This document shows, piece after piece, positions 6,259 through 12,023 of a DNA stretch of 12,023 nt. This DNA is from an uncultured delta proteobacterium (GTDB lineage Bacteria > Myxococcota_A > Polyangia > Polyangiales > Polyangiaceae): contig CAITLX010000424.1 in the NCBI GenBank assembly GCA_903893335.1, positions 1 to 12,023 of the forward strand, written 5' to 3'. A program made the translations under genes and the position numbers. The stretch's first letter is position 1. The number at the start of each line of letters is the position of its first letter. The notes under the pieces are model-generated. The model was not told where the DNA came from. It was given only the letters and a program-made list of their open reading frames with translations, and ran no database searches.

Positions 6259-7908
6259 ATGAGCCAGCCGCGACGCATTCTGGTCGTGGGCGGCGTCGCG
6301 GGCGGAGCCTCCGCTGCGGCGCGCCTGCGACGCCTCGACGAGACGTGCGAGATCGTGGTCTTCGACCGCGGCCCGTACGTCTCCTTCGCCAACTGCGGGC
6401 TGCCCTACTACGTGGGCAACGTCATCCTCGAGGAGCGCAAGCTGCTCGTGGCGTCGGCCGAGCTCTTCCAGAGCCGCTTCGCCATCGGCGTGCGCACCGA
6501 GCACGACGTCACCGCGATCGACCGCGCGCGACGCGTGCTCACCGTGACGAGCCTCGCGACGGGCGAGACGCGCGAGGAGCCCTACGACGTGCTCGTGCTC
6601 GCGCCGGGCGCCGCCGCGATTCGCCCGCCGATCCCCGGCATCGATCTGCCGGGCATCTTCTCGGTCCGCACCATCCCCGACTCGCGCCGCGTGCGCGCCT
6701 GGATCGAGGGCGAGAACGCCAAGCGCGCCCTCGTCGTCGGCGGCGGCTTCATCGGCCTCGAGATGGCCGAGAACCTCGCCCACCGCGGCCTCTCGGTGAC
6801 CATCGTCGAGAAGGCCGATCAGCTCATGCCCCCCTTCGACGCCGAGATGGCGGCCCCCATCGCCGACGCGCTCGCGAGCCACGGCGTCGACGTGCGCCTC
6901 GGCGACGGCGTCACGCGCTTCGCTCCGGGGCGCGACGGAGCGCTGGAGGTGACGACCGAGCGCGGCGCTACGCTCACGGCCGACATCGTCATTCTCGCCA
7001 TCGGGGTTCGACCCGAGGTCTCGCTCGCCAAGGCCGCCGGCCTCACCATCGGCGCCTCCGGCGGCATCGCCGTCAACGAGTCGATGCGCACCTCCGACCC
7101 GTACATCTACGCGGTGGGCGACGCCGTCGAGACGCTCGACGCCGTCACCGGCGCCCGGCAGGTCGTCCCGCTCGCGGGGCCGGCCAATCGCCAGGGGCGC
7201 GTGGCCGCCGAGGCCATCGCCGGGCGAGGCACCCATTTCCGGGGCGTGCAGGCCACGGCGGTGTGCGGCGCGTTCGGCATGGTCATGGCCTCGACGGGCG
7301 CGAGCGAGAAGGCCCTGCGGCGCGCGGGCGTGGACGACTACGAGAAGGTCTACCTGCACCCCGGCCACCACGTCGGCTACTTCCCGGGCGCCAAGCCGAT
7401 CCACCTCAAGGTGCTCTTCCGCAAGTCCGACGGCCGCGTGCTCGGCGCGCAGGCCGTGGGCGAGGAGGGCGTCGAGAAGCGCATCGACGTCATCGCCATG
7501 GCCATTCAGCTCGGCGGCACGGTGCACGACCTGTCGGAGGCCGAGCTCTGCTACGCGCCGCAGTTCGGCGCCGCGAAGGACCCGGTCAACCTCGCCGGCT
7601 TCATCGCCGAGAACGCGCGCAACGGCGACATGCCGCTCGCGTCGTGGGACAAACTCGGCGAGGCGGTCGTGCTCGACGTGCGCGAGCCGGCCGAGGTCGA
7701 GCGCGGCGCGATCCCGGGCGCGATCCACATCCCGCTGCACGACCTGCGCACGCGTCTCGGCGAGCTACCGCGCGGCGTGCCCATCGACGTCACCTGCGCG
7801 GTCGGGCAGCGCGGCTACTTCGCCGTCCGCCTGCTGCGCCAGAACGGCTTCGACGCGCGCCACCTGTCGGGCGGCTACCAGACGTACCAGACGCTTCGCC
7901 GCGGCTGA
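6259..7908 (+). CDS. CoA-disulfide/persulfide reductase fused to a rhodanese domain
   Basis: This 549-residue flavoprotein belongs to the CoADR-RHD group, whose members reduce CoA disulfide, CoA persulfide or polysulfide with NAD(P)H. FAD binds at VVGGVAGGASAAARLRRL (residues 9-26). SFANCGLPYY carries the single redox cysteine C46 that is typical of this class, unlike the paired cysteines of glutathione reductase. VVGGGFIGLEMAENL is the NAD(P)H site and YAVGDAVE the second FAD contact. Tyr374 (in VGYFPGAKPIHLK) and Tyr432 (in CYAPQFGAAKDPVN) match the two active-site tyrosines of CoA-disulfide reductases. Residues about 465-549 are a rhodanese domain (VVLDVREPAEVERGAIPGAIHIPL) with catalytic-loop Cys513 in TCAVGQRGY. 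The fusion suggests sulfur transfer coupled to reduction. It is cytoplasmic, with no signal peptide. Substrate preference cannot be told from sequence. Confidence 0.94.
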   Translation: MSQPRRILVVGGVAGGASAAARLRRLDETCEIVVFDRGPYVSFANCGLPYYVGNVILEERKLLVASAELFQSRFAIGVRTEHDVTAIDRARRVLTVTSLATGETREEPYDVLVLAPGAAAIRPPIPGIDLPGIFSVRTIPDSRRVRAWIEGENAKRALVVGGGFIGLEMAENLAHRGLSVTIVEKADQLMPPFDAEMAAPIADALASHGVDVRLGDGVTRFAPGRDGALEVTTERGATLTADIVILAIGVRPEVSLAKAAGLTIGASGGIAVNESMRTSDPYIYAVGDAVETLDAVTGARQVVPLAGPANRQGRVAAEAIAGRGTHFRGVQATAVCGAFGMVMASTGASEKALRRAGVDDYEKVYLHPGHHVGYFPGAKPIHLKVLFRKSDGRVLGAQAVGEEGVEKRIDVIAMAIQLGGTVHDLSEAELCYAPQFGAAKDPVNLAGFIAENARNGDMPLASWDKLGEAVVLDVREPAEVERGAIPGAIHIPLHDLRTRLGELPRGVPIDVTCAVGQRGYFAVRLLRQNGFDARHLSGGYQTYQTLRRG

Positions 7909-7919
7909 TCCCACGCGCA

Positions 7920-7937
7920 GCGGCGTCGCGACGCCGC
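7920..7937 (+). terminator. 18-base perfect palindrome after the reductase gene
   Basis: GCGGCGTCG followed directly by CGACGCCGC forms a perfect palindrome 11 bases after the stop codon at 7908. As RNA it can fold into a 7-bp stem with a CGCG loop. A weaker hairpin (CCGACG with CGTCGG) follows near 7948-7964. No U-tract is present. It could end the reductase transcript or mark the region upstream of the msrBA gene. Confidence 0.35.
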
Positions 7938-8027
7938 CGAGCCTCCGCCGACGGGGCACGTCGGAGCACGCGGCTGGGCCCCATGGCCGGGTCGCCCGAG
8001 GTGGCGCGCGGCGGTACGCTCGTCGGC

Positions 8028-9179
8028 GTGCGTCGCCTGATCGCTCTGCTCGTCCTGGGCCTCGTCGCGCTCGTCGCGTGGGGCTGCGTGGGCAAGCGGG
8101 CGCCCGACCCCGGCGCGCCCGCGTCGCCACCGACCGCCACGAAGGAAGCCGCCTCTGCCATGACCAAGCGTGTCTACACGAAGCCCACCGACGCCGAGCT
8201 CCGTGCGCGCCTCTCGCCGCTCGCCTACCAGGTCACGCAGCGCGAGGCGACCGAGCCTCCGTTTCGCAACGAGCTGTGGGACCACCACGAGGCGGGCGTG
8301 TACGTCGACGTCGCGACGGGCGAGCCGCTGTTCGGCTCGCGCGACAAGTTCGACTCGGGCACCGGCTGGCCGAGCTTCACGCGCCCGCTCGACGCCTCGG
8401 CCGTGACGACGAAGACCGACCACCAGCTCGGCATGCCGCGCACCGAGGTGCGCTCGCACGCCGGCGGCTCGCACCTCGGCCACGTCTTCGACGACGGCCC
8501 CGCGCCGACGGGCCTTCGCTATTGCATCAACTCCGCGTCCTTGCGCTTCGTGCCCGTCGCGCGGCTCGAGGCCGAGGGCTACGGCGACCTCGCGCGCCTC
8601 TTCGAGGGGGACGCGGGCGCGCCGCTCGAGGCGTCCACGGCCAATGCGTGCGCGAGTCCGCCCCCCGGCGAGGCGCCCGGTTGCCAGGCCACGATCGAGG
8701 AGGCCGTGCTCGCAGGGGGCTGCTTCTGGGGAATGGAGGATCTGCTGCGCAAGATCCCCGGCGTCATCGACACCGAGGTCGGCTACGCGGGCGGCACGAC
8801 GAGCGCGCCGCGCTACGAGGACGTGCGCACGGGCAAGACGGGCCACGCCGAGTCGGTGCGCGTGCTGTTCGACCCGAGCAAGCTCGCGTACGCCGACCTG
8901 CTCGAGCACTGGTTCTTCCGGATGCACGACCCGACCACGCTCGCTCGCCAGGGCAACGACCTCGGCACGCAGTACCGCTCGGCCATCTTCACGACGTCCG
9001 ACGAGCAGCGGCGCACCGCCGAGGAGGTCAAGGCGCGCGTCGGAGCGAGCGGCCGATGGAAGGGCCCGATCGTGACCGAGATCGTGGCGGCCGGCCCCTT
9101 CACGCGGGCCGAGGACTACCACCAGGACTACTTGCAGCAGCACCCCGACGGGTACACCTGCCACTGGCTGCGCGACTGA
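8028..9179 (+). CDS. msrBA: Fused peptide methionine sulfoxide reductase MsrB-MsrA, lipoprotein-like signal
   Basis: This is a bifunctional repair enzyme. The MsrB domain (about residues 50-190) reduces methionine-R-sulfoxide and the MsrA domain (about 222-383) reduces the S form. In MsrB the catalytic Cys166 lies in RYCINSASLRFVP, with RSHAGGSHLGHVF before it. The position often occupied by a resolving cysteine is Thr112 (SGTGWPSF), and the four zinc cysteines of other MsrBs are absent. MsrA has catalytic Cys232 in GGCFWG, the block GTQYRSAIF, and Cys378 near the C-terminus. The GTG at 8028 gives MRRLIALLVLGLVALVAWGC, a lipoprotein-like signal with lipidation candidate C20, implying action in the envelope. 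Alternatives are an ATG at 7983 (15 residues longer) or an ATG at 8160, which would give a signal-less form. The gene is 119 bases after the reductase and converges on the next gene 12 bases away. Confidence 0.9.
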   Translation: MRRLIALLVLGLVALVAWGCVGKRAPDPGAPASPPTATKEAASAMTKRVYTKPTDAELRARLSPLAYQVTQREATEPPFRNELWDHHEAGVYVDVATGEPLFGSRDKFDSGTGWPSFTRPLDASAVTTKTDHQLGMPRTEVRSHAGGSHLGHVFDDGPAPTGLRYCINSASLRFVPVARLEAEGYGDLARLFEGDAGAPLEASTANACASPPPGEAPGCQATIEEAVLAGGCFWGMEDLLRKIPGVIDTEVGYAGGTTSAPRYEDVRTGKTGHAESVRVLFDPSKLAYADLLEHWFFRMHDPTTLARQGNDLGTQYRSAIFTTSDEQRRTAEEVKARVGASGRWKGPIVTEIVAAGPFTRAEDYHQDYLQQHPDGYTCHWLRD

Positions 9180-9191
9180 CCGAGCGCGCGC

Positions 9192-10595
9192 TCAGGGGCC
9201 AATCGTGACGTTCACGAGGTTCGAGATCACGGCGCCGACCTCGACCCACGCATACGCCCCGCCCGCGCCCAGGCCAGCGGGCAGCCGCAGCGTGATCTCG
9301 GTCGGAGCCTCGGCGACGAGGGCGCCCGACGCGGCGTCGAGCACGTGCTCGCCCGCGCGCGTGCGCAGGTGCACGACGTTGCCGCACGCCGCCTGCGCCG
9401 AGCAGCCGAGGAACCCGGTGCCGTGCAGCGTGAGGCTCGCGCCGGGGGGCGCGCTCGCCGGAGTGACGGCGTCGATGCGCGACGTCGGGCACGTCGGCGC
9501 GTAGACGGCGTCGCCCGCGAGCTCGGCGATCGCCGAGGGCTCGCCGTTGCCACGAAACGTCGTCGGCGCCTGGTTGCCGAGCGCGCTCCAGCTGCCCTTG
9601 AACTCGACCCGCCCGTACTTGCAGAACAGCCCGAACAGGCCGTAGCACCCCTCGGGGTTCGAGTCGTGCAGCAGGTTGTAGTCGTTGTCGAGCTCGACGA
9701 CGTGCGGCTCGAGCAGCCCCTCGACGCCGTTGCGCGCGAGCGGCGTCGCGTCGGCGTCGCGCGCGAAGAAGTGCGTCTGCCCGCGCGGCGAGCCCTGCAC
9801 CGTCTCGCTCGATTGCGTGAAAGGAGCGTGCGGGCCCGCCAGATCGGTCGACGGCCCCCACTCGGGCAGCGCGGAGGCGACGTCGCGCAGCGCCGCGATG
9901 AGCGCGTCGTCGGCGGTGAAGAACGTGCGGTGCCACTCGCCGCCGCCGTTGCAGCACGAGTAGCCGGTGTCCCCCTCCGTGCACGAGCAAGTCGGGTCGC
10001 TGCCGTCGAGGGCGCGGAGGTCGAACACGTGCGCGAGGGCCATGTCGGCGCCTGGCGCGCAGCGACACGCGCCGGTGCACGCGCCACCCGCGCCGACGTC
10101 GCCCGAGGTGATCGCGCTCGTTGCCATGCACGAGCGGTTGCCGAGCATGTCGGAGTGCGTGAGCCACAGCCCGCGCTGCACATCGTCGAGCGAGGTCCAC
10201 AGCGCGCAGCGATCGTGCACGCCGCGCACGGTCGCGAGCGTCTCGAGCAACCGGTCGCGGTCGGCGTCGAGCGCGACGAGGTGGACCGCCTGGCACGCGC
10301 CGCCGAGGCAGCTTCGGCTGCAGCACGCGCCGTCCGCAGAGCACGTGGCCCCCGCGACGCCGCACGCGCTACCGGCGTCGGCCTCGGGGCCCGCGTCGGC
10401 AGACACGTCCGCCACGACGACGTCGGACGACGTGTCGCCCCCGGCGTCGAGCGCGCCGCCCGCGTCGCCTACGGCCGCAGCGTCGCCGCTCGATCCCTCG
10501 CCGCAGCCGAGCGCGCCCAGCGCGAGCGCGAACGACAGCCGCGCAGCGCATCGGATTCGCAGGCGCACGGCGTCGCGGTGGGGTCGGTGGGGCAC
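9192..10595 (-). CDS. Cys-rich lipoprotein with knottin-like motif and C-terminal IPT/TIG domain
   Basis: This is a 467-residue predicted lipoprotein of unknown function. A basic N-terminus and hydrophobic LSFALALGALGC put the lipidation candidate at C31. An Asp/Ala/Gly-rich linker (32-76) follows, as in many myxobacterial surface lipoproteins. Residues 78-101 hold six cysteines in the order C-x6-C-x5-CC-x3-C-x4-C, the spacing class of inhibitor-cystine-knot peptides. A second Cys-rich stretch spans about 156-215 (SCMATS, CTGACRCAPG, CSCTEGDTGYSCC). The middle (about 220-370) is unrecognised. Residues about 371-467 resemble an IPT/TIG immunoglobulin-like domain (IDAVTPASAPPGASLTLHGTGF ending VSNLVNV-like). 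The GTG at 10595 is supported by AGGAG five bases upstream. It is probably surface-exposed and disulfide-stabilised. It is divergent from the cytochrome lipoprotein gene. Confidence 0.87.
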   Translation of the reverse strand: MPHRPHRDAVRLRIRCAARLSFALALGALGCGEGSSGDAAAVGDAGGALDAGGDTSSDVVVADVSADAGPEADAGSACGVAGATCSADGACCSRSCLGGACQAVHLVALDADRDRLLETLATVRGVHDRCALWTSLDDVQRGLWLTHSDMLGNRSCMATSAITSGDVGAGGACTGACRCAPGADMALAHVFDLRALDGSDPTCSCTEGDTGYSCCNGGGEWHRTFFTADDALIAALRDVASALPEWGPSTDLAGPHAPFTQSSETVQGSPRGQTHFFARDADATPLARNGVEGLLEPHVVELDNDYNLLHDSNPEGCYGLFGLFCKYGRVEFKGSWSALGNQAPTTFRGNGEPSAIAELAGDAVYAPTCPTSRIDAVTPASAPPGASLTLHGTGFLGCSAQAACGNVVHLRTRAGEHVLDAASGALVAEAPTEITLRLPAGLGAGGAYAWVEVGAVISNLVNVTIGP

Positions 10596-10600
10596 GCTGA

Positions 10601-10605
10601 CTCCT
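10601..10605 (-). promoter_or_regulatory. Ribosome binding site of the Cys-rich lipoprotein gene
   Basis: On the minus strand AGGAG is followed by a 5-base spacer and GTG at 10595-10593. It supports the GTG start and the signal peptide that follows. Confidence 0.75.
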
Positions 10606-10627
10606 CGCGCTCAGGGTACCTGACGAA

Positions 10628-10657
10628 CGCGTGGCGCTGCGGTGACCACGCCACGCG
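10628..10657. promoter_or_regulatory. 9-bp inverted repeat in the divergent lipoprotein promoter region
   Basis: CGCGTGGCG (10628-10636) and CGCCACGCG (10649-10657) are exact inverted copies separated by 12 bases. The element lies 33 bases before the minus-strand start and about 200 bases before the plus-strand start. It could be a dimeric repressor site acting on one or both genes, or a 5'-leader hairpin of the minus-strand message. No flanking -35/-10 pair is convincing. The rest of the 260-base region (10596-10855) holds a comparatively A-rich patch near 10747-10757 and a pyrimidine tract at 10785-10813. Confidence 0.4.
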
Positions 10658-10845
10658 CTCGACGCGCAATCTTTGCGCCGCATGGGTCGCGGGGCCCTGG
10701 AGGTTGCTCACTTTCCGAGGGTGCCTGGCGAGGCTGGCGATCGGTGACAAAAGAACCAGCGGAGGGGCGCAGTTGCGCCGGCGCCTCCCACTTCTTCTCT
10801 CCTTCTTCACCACGCCGCATCCGCCTCGCGCGGGGAGCGGCCTCC

Positions 10846-10849
10846 GGAG
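10846..10849 (+). promoter_or_regulatory. Ribosome binding site of the multi-heme lipoprotein gene
   Basis: GGAG with a 6-base spacer precedes the ATG at 10856 and fixes the start in front of a clear signal peptide. Confidence 0.7.
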
Positions 10850-10855
10850 CCACCG

Positions 10856-12023
10856 ATGTCGCTTTCTCGCCGCCTGCGCCCCCTCGATCTCTCGCTCACG
10901 CTCGCCCTCTCGGCGGCCCTCGGAGCGGGCTGCTACCAGGGCGCCGGCGCGGACACCTCGTTCGGCGGCGGCGGCGGTGGCGCGCCGGGCAGCGACGCTT
11001 CCACGGCAGACGGCTCGGCGGCGAGCACCGACCTCCCCTGCGCGGCGGCGGAGGTGCTCTCCACCTACTGCTGGCAGTGCCACGGCGCCGTCCCGTCCGG
11101 TGGCACCTCGCTCTCGCTCGTCAGCCACGCCGATCTGCTCGCCCCCTCGAAGTCGAACTCCGCGAAGTCGAACGCCGCGCTCGCGGTCGAGCGCATGCAG
11201 AGCGCCACCTCGCCCATGCCCCCGGCGTCGAGCCCGCAGCCGAGCTACGCGGCGGCCTCGGGGTTCATCAACTGGGTCACCACGGGCGCGGCGACGGGCT
11301 CATGCTCGGTCGATGCCGGCGCCGGCGGCAGCGGCGGCTCGGACGCCGGGGTCGCCAGCGGCGACCTCCCGTGCGACGTCGCGCAGACCTTCGCGAGCCA
11401 CTGCTGGCAGTGCCACGGCGCGACGCCCTCGGGCGGCACCACCCTCTCGCTCGTCACGCGCGCCGACCTCATGGCAGCGTCGAGCGCGCAGCCCTCGCAG
11501 ACCAACGCCGAGCGCAGCGTCGCCCGTATGCAGGCCGCCACCTCGCCCATGCCGCCGCCCAGCGGCGGTGTTCCCGTCGCCTCGGTCCAGGCTGTGGCCG
11601 ACTGGGTCGCCGCGGCGTACCCGGCGGGCTCGTGCGGCTCGGGCGGCGACGGCGGCGTGGTCGACCCCTGGAGCGCGCCCCCCGGCTGCGCGAGCGGCTC
11701 GAACTGGACGCGCGGCGACCAGGGCAGCACGCGCATGCGCCCCGGAGGCGCGTGCGTCTCGTGCCACACCTCGCAGGGCGAGGGCCCGGCCGAGGACCTG
11801 CTCGGCACCGTCTACGCCAGCGCGCACGACTTCAGCGACTGCAACGGTATCAACGGCACGTCGGGCTCGCTCGCGGGCGCGTACATCTCCGTGATGGACG
11901 CGAACCACGTCGAGATCGCGCAGGTCCCCGTCAACTCGGTCGGCAACTTCCTCGGCTACGTGCCCAACGCGGCCACCTGGTACGTCGCCATCGTGGCCAA
12001 CGGCAAGTCGCGGGCGATGACCG
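10856..12023 (+). CDS. Multi-heme c-type cytochrome lipoprotein with duplicated domain (3' end outside window)
   Basis: The first 389 residues are present and the frame stays open to the window end. A basic N-terminus and hydrophobic stretch lead to LGAGC, with C26 the lipidation candidate, then a Gly/Ser/Ala linker. Two homologous domains follow (residues about 59-150 and 170-260), each with a CWQCH c-type heme site (C72/C75/H76 and C183/C186/H187). Each also has SPMPP (M121 and M232), a likely distal heme ligand, and a Trp near the domain end. A third CxxCH, CVSCH at 300-304, opens a different segment containing GTVYASAHDFSDCNG, then a beta-rich stretch (VDMDANHVEIAQVPVN-like, really SVMDANHVEIAQ). 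It is probably an outer-membrane or periplasmic electron carrier; the partner is unknown. The start is supported by a GGAG site. Further heme motifs may lie beyond the window. Confidence 0.88.
   Translation, partial: MSLSRRLRPLDLSLTLALSAALGAGCYQGAGADTSFGGGGGGAPGSDASTADGSAASTDLPCAAAEVLSTYCWQCHGAVPSGGTSLSLVSHADLLAPSKSNSAKSNAALAVERMQSATSPMPPASSPQPSYAAASGFINWVTTGAATGSCSVDAGAGGSGGSDAGVASGDLPCDVAQTFASHCWQCHGATPSGGTTLSLVTRADLMAASSAQPSQTNAERSVARMQAATSPMPPPSGGVPVASVQAVADWVAAAYPAGSCGSGGDGGVVDPWSAPPGCASGSNWTRGDQGSTRMRPGGACVSCHTSQGEGPAEDLLGTVYASAHDFSDCNGINGTSGSLAGAYISVMDANHVEIAQVPVNSVGNFLGYVPNAATWYVAIVANGKSRAMT
11030..11305 (+). repeat. Internal domain duplication, copy 1
   Basis: Residues 59-150 of the cytochrome lipoprotein match residues 170-260 with a constant offset of 111 residues (333 bases) from the LPC start through CWQCHGA, PSGGT, LSLV, AxL, the RMQ-ATSPMPP block and a terminal GSC. 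The DNA around the heme site (11069-11085) is nearly identical to that of copy 2. Confidence 0.85.
11363..11635 (+). repeat. Internal domain duplication, copy 2
   Basis: This is the second copy of the single-heme domain. Its heme site starts at 11402 and its SPMPP methionine codon at 11549, both exactly 333 bases after those of copy 1. A one-residue deletion appears late in the domain, before the Trp. The middle of the domain (ADLMAASSAQ against ADLLAPSKSN) has diverged, so the duplication is not recent. Confidence 0.85.

Noticed and set aside
4751..6262. A 503-codon plus-strand frame
   Set aside because: It is antisense to hutU, whose family motifs are intact throughout.
3345..6392. A 1015-codon minus-strand frame ending in hutG
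   Set aside because: Only the last 297 codons are a protein (HutG, from the ATG at 4238). The rest is an out-of-frame reading of hutU and beyond.
6345..9179. A 944-codon plus-strand frame ending in MsrBA
   Set aside because: The first 540 or so codons are an off-frame reading of the CoA-disulfide reductase. The real gene begins near 8028 (or 7983).
9183..9194. GAGCGCGCGCTC palindrome at the msrBA/lipoprotein junction
   Set aside because: Only 12 bases, made almost wholly of alternating G and C, and it overlaps a stop codon. It cannot be told from chance.
10596..10760. Possible tRNA-like foldings in the divergent region
   Set aside because: No acceptor stem with matching D, anticodon and T arms, and no GGTTCGA-type T loop, could be assembled on either strand.
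9345..11894. An 849-codon plus-strand frame across two lipoprotein genes
   Set aside because: It is antisense to one lipoprotein and off-frame with the other. Its translation is low-complexity Arg/Ala/Ser, while the overlapped genes have signals, motifs and ribosome binding sites.

Overview
The window is very GC-rich by eye, with coding third positions almost always G or C. It encodes several lipoproteins with Asp/Ala/Gly/Ser-rich linkers, a histone-H1-like nucleoid protein, and multi-CxxCH and Cys-rich envelope proteins. This mix fits a myxobacterium-type genome (Polyangia/Myxococcota), but that is an inference from protein style and not from a marker gene. I see no RNA gene, CRISPR array, insertion sequence, phage gene or origin.

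Layout. Positions 1-347 hold no gene I can support. A small NAD(P)H-dependent FMN reductase (348-908, +) converges on an H1-like winged-helix protein (1125-1613, -), with strong GC hairpins between them. From 1873 to 5893 on the minus strand lies a compact histidine-utilisation operon. It is transcribed hutU, hutG, hutI, each pair overlapping by 4 bases, and is followed by a 79-residue putative membrane protein. hutH is not in the window. The three enzymes convert urocanate to imidazolonepropionate, then formiminoglutamate, then glutamate plus formamide.

Divergent from hutU is a 70-residue Cys/His-rich protein of a conserved but uncharacterised kind (5979-6191, +). It is followed by a CoA-disulfide/persulfide reductase fused to a rhodanese domain (6259-7908, +) and a fused MsrB-MsrA methionine sulfoxide reductase with a lipoprotein-like signal (about 8028-9179, +). 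These two form a thiol/sulfur and oxidative-damage repair neighbourhood.

The right end has two divergently transcribed lipoprotein genes. One is a Cys-rich protein with a knottin-like six-cysteine framework and a C-terminal IPT/TIG domain (9192-10595, -). The other is a multi-heme c-type cytochrome with an internal duplication (10856 to beyond the window end, +). They share a 260-base region carrying a 9-bp inverted repeat. The least explained parts are these two lipoproteins, the H1-like protein, the 70-residue Cys/His protein and the 10-G homopolymer at the metal-binding motif of hutG.
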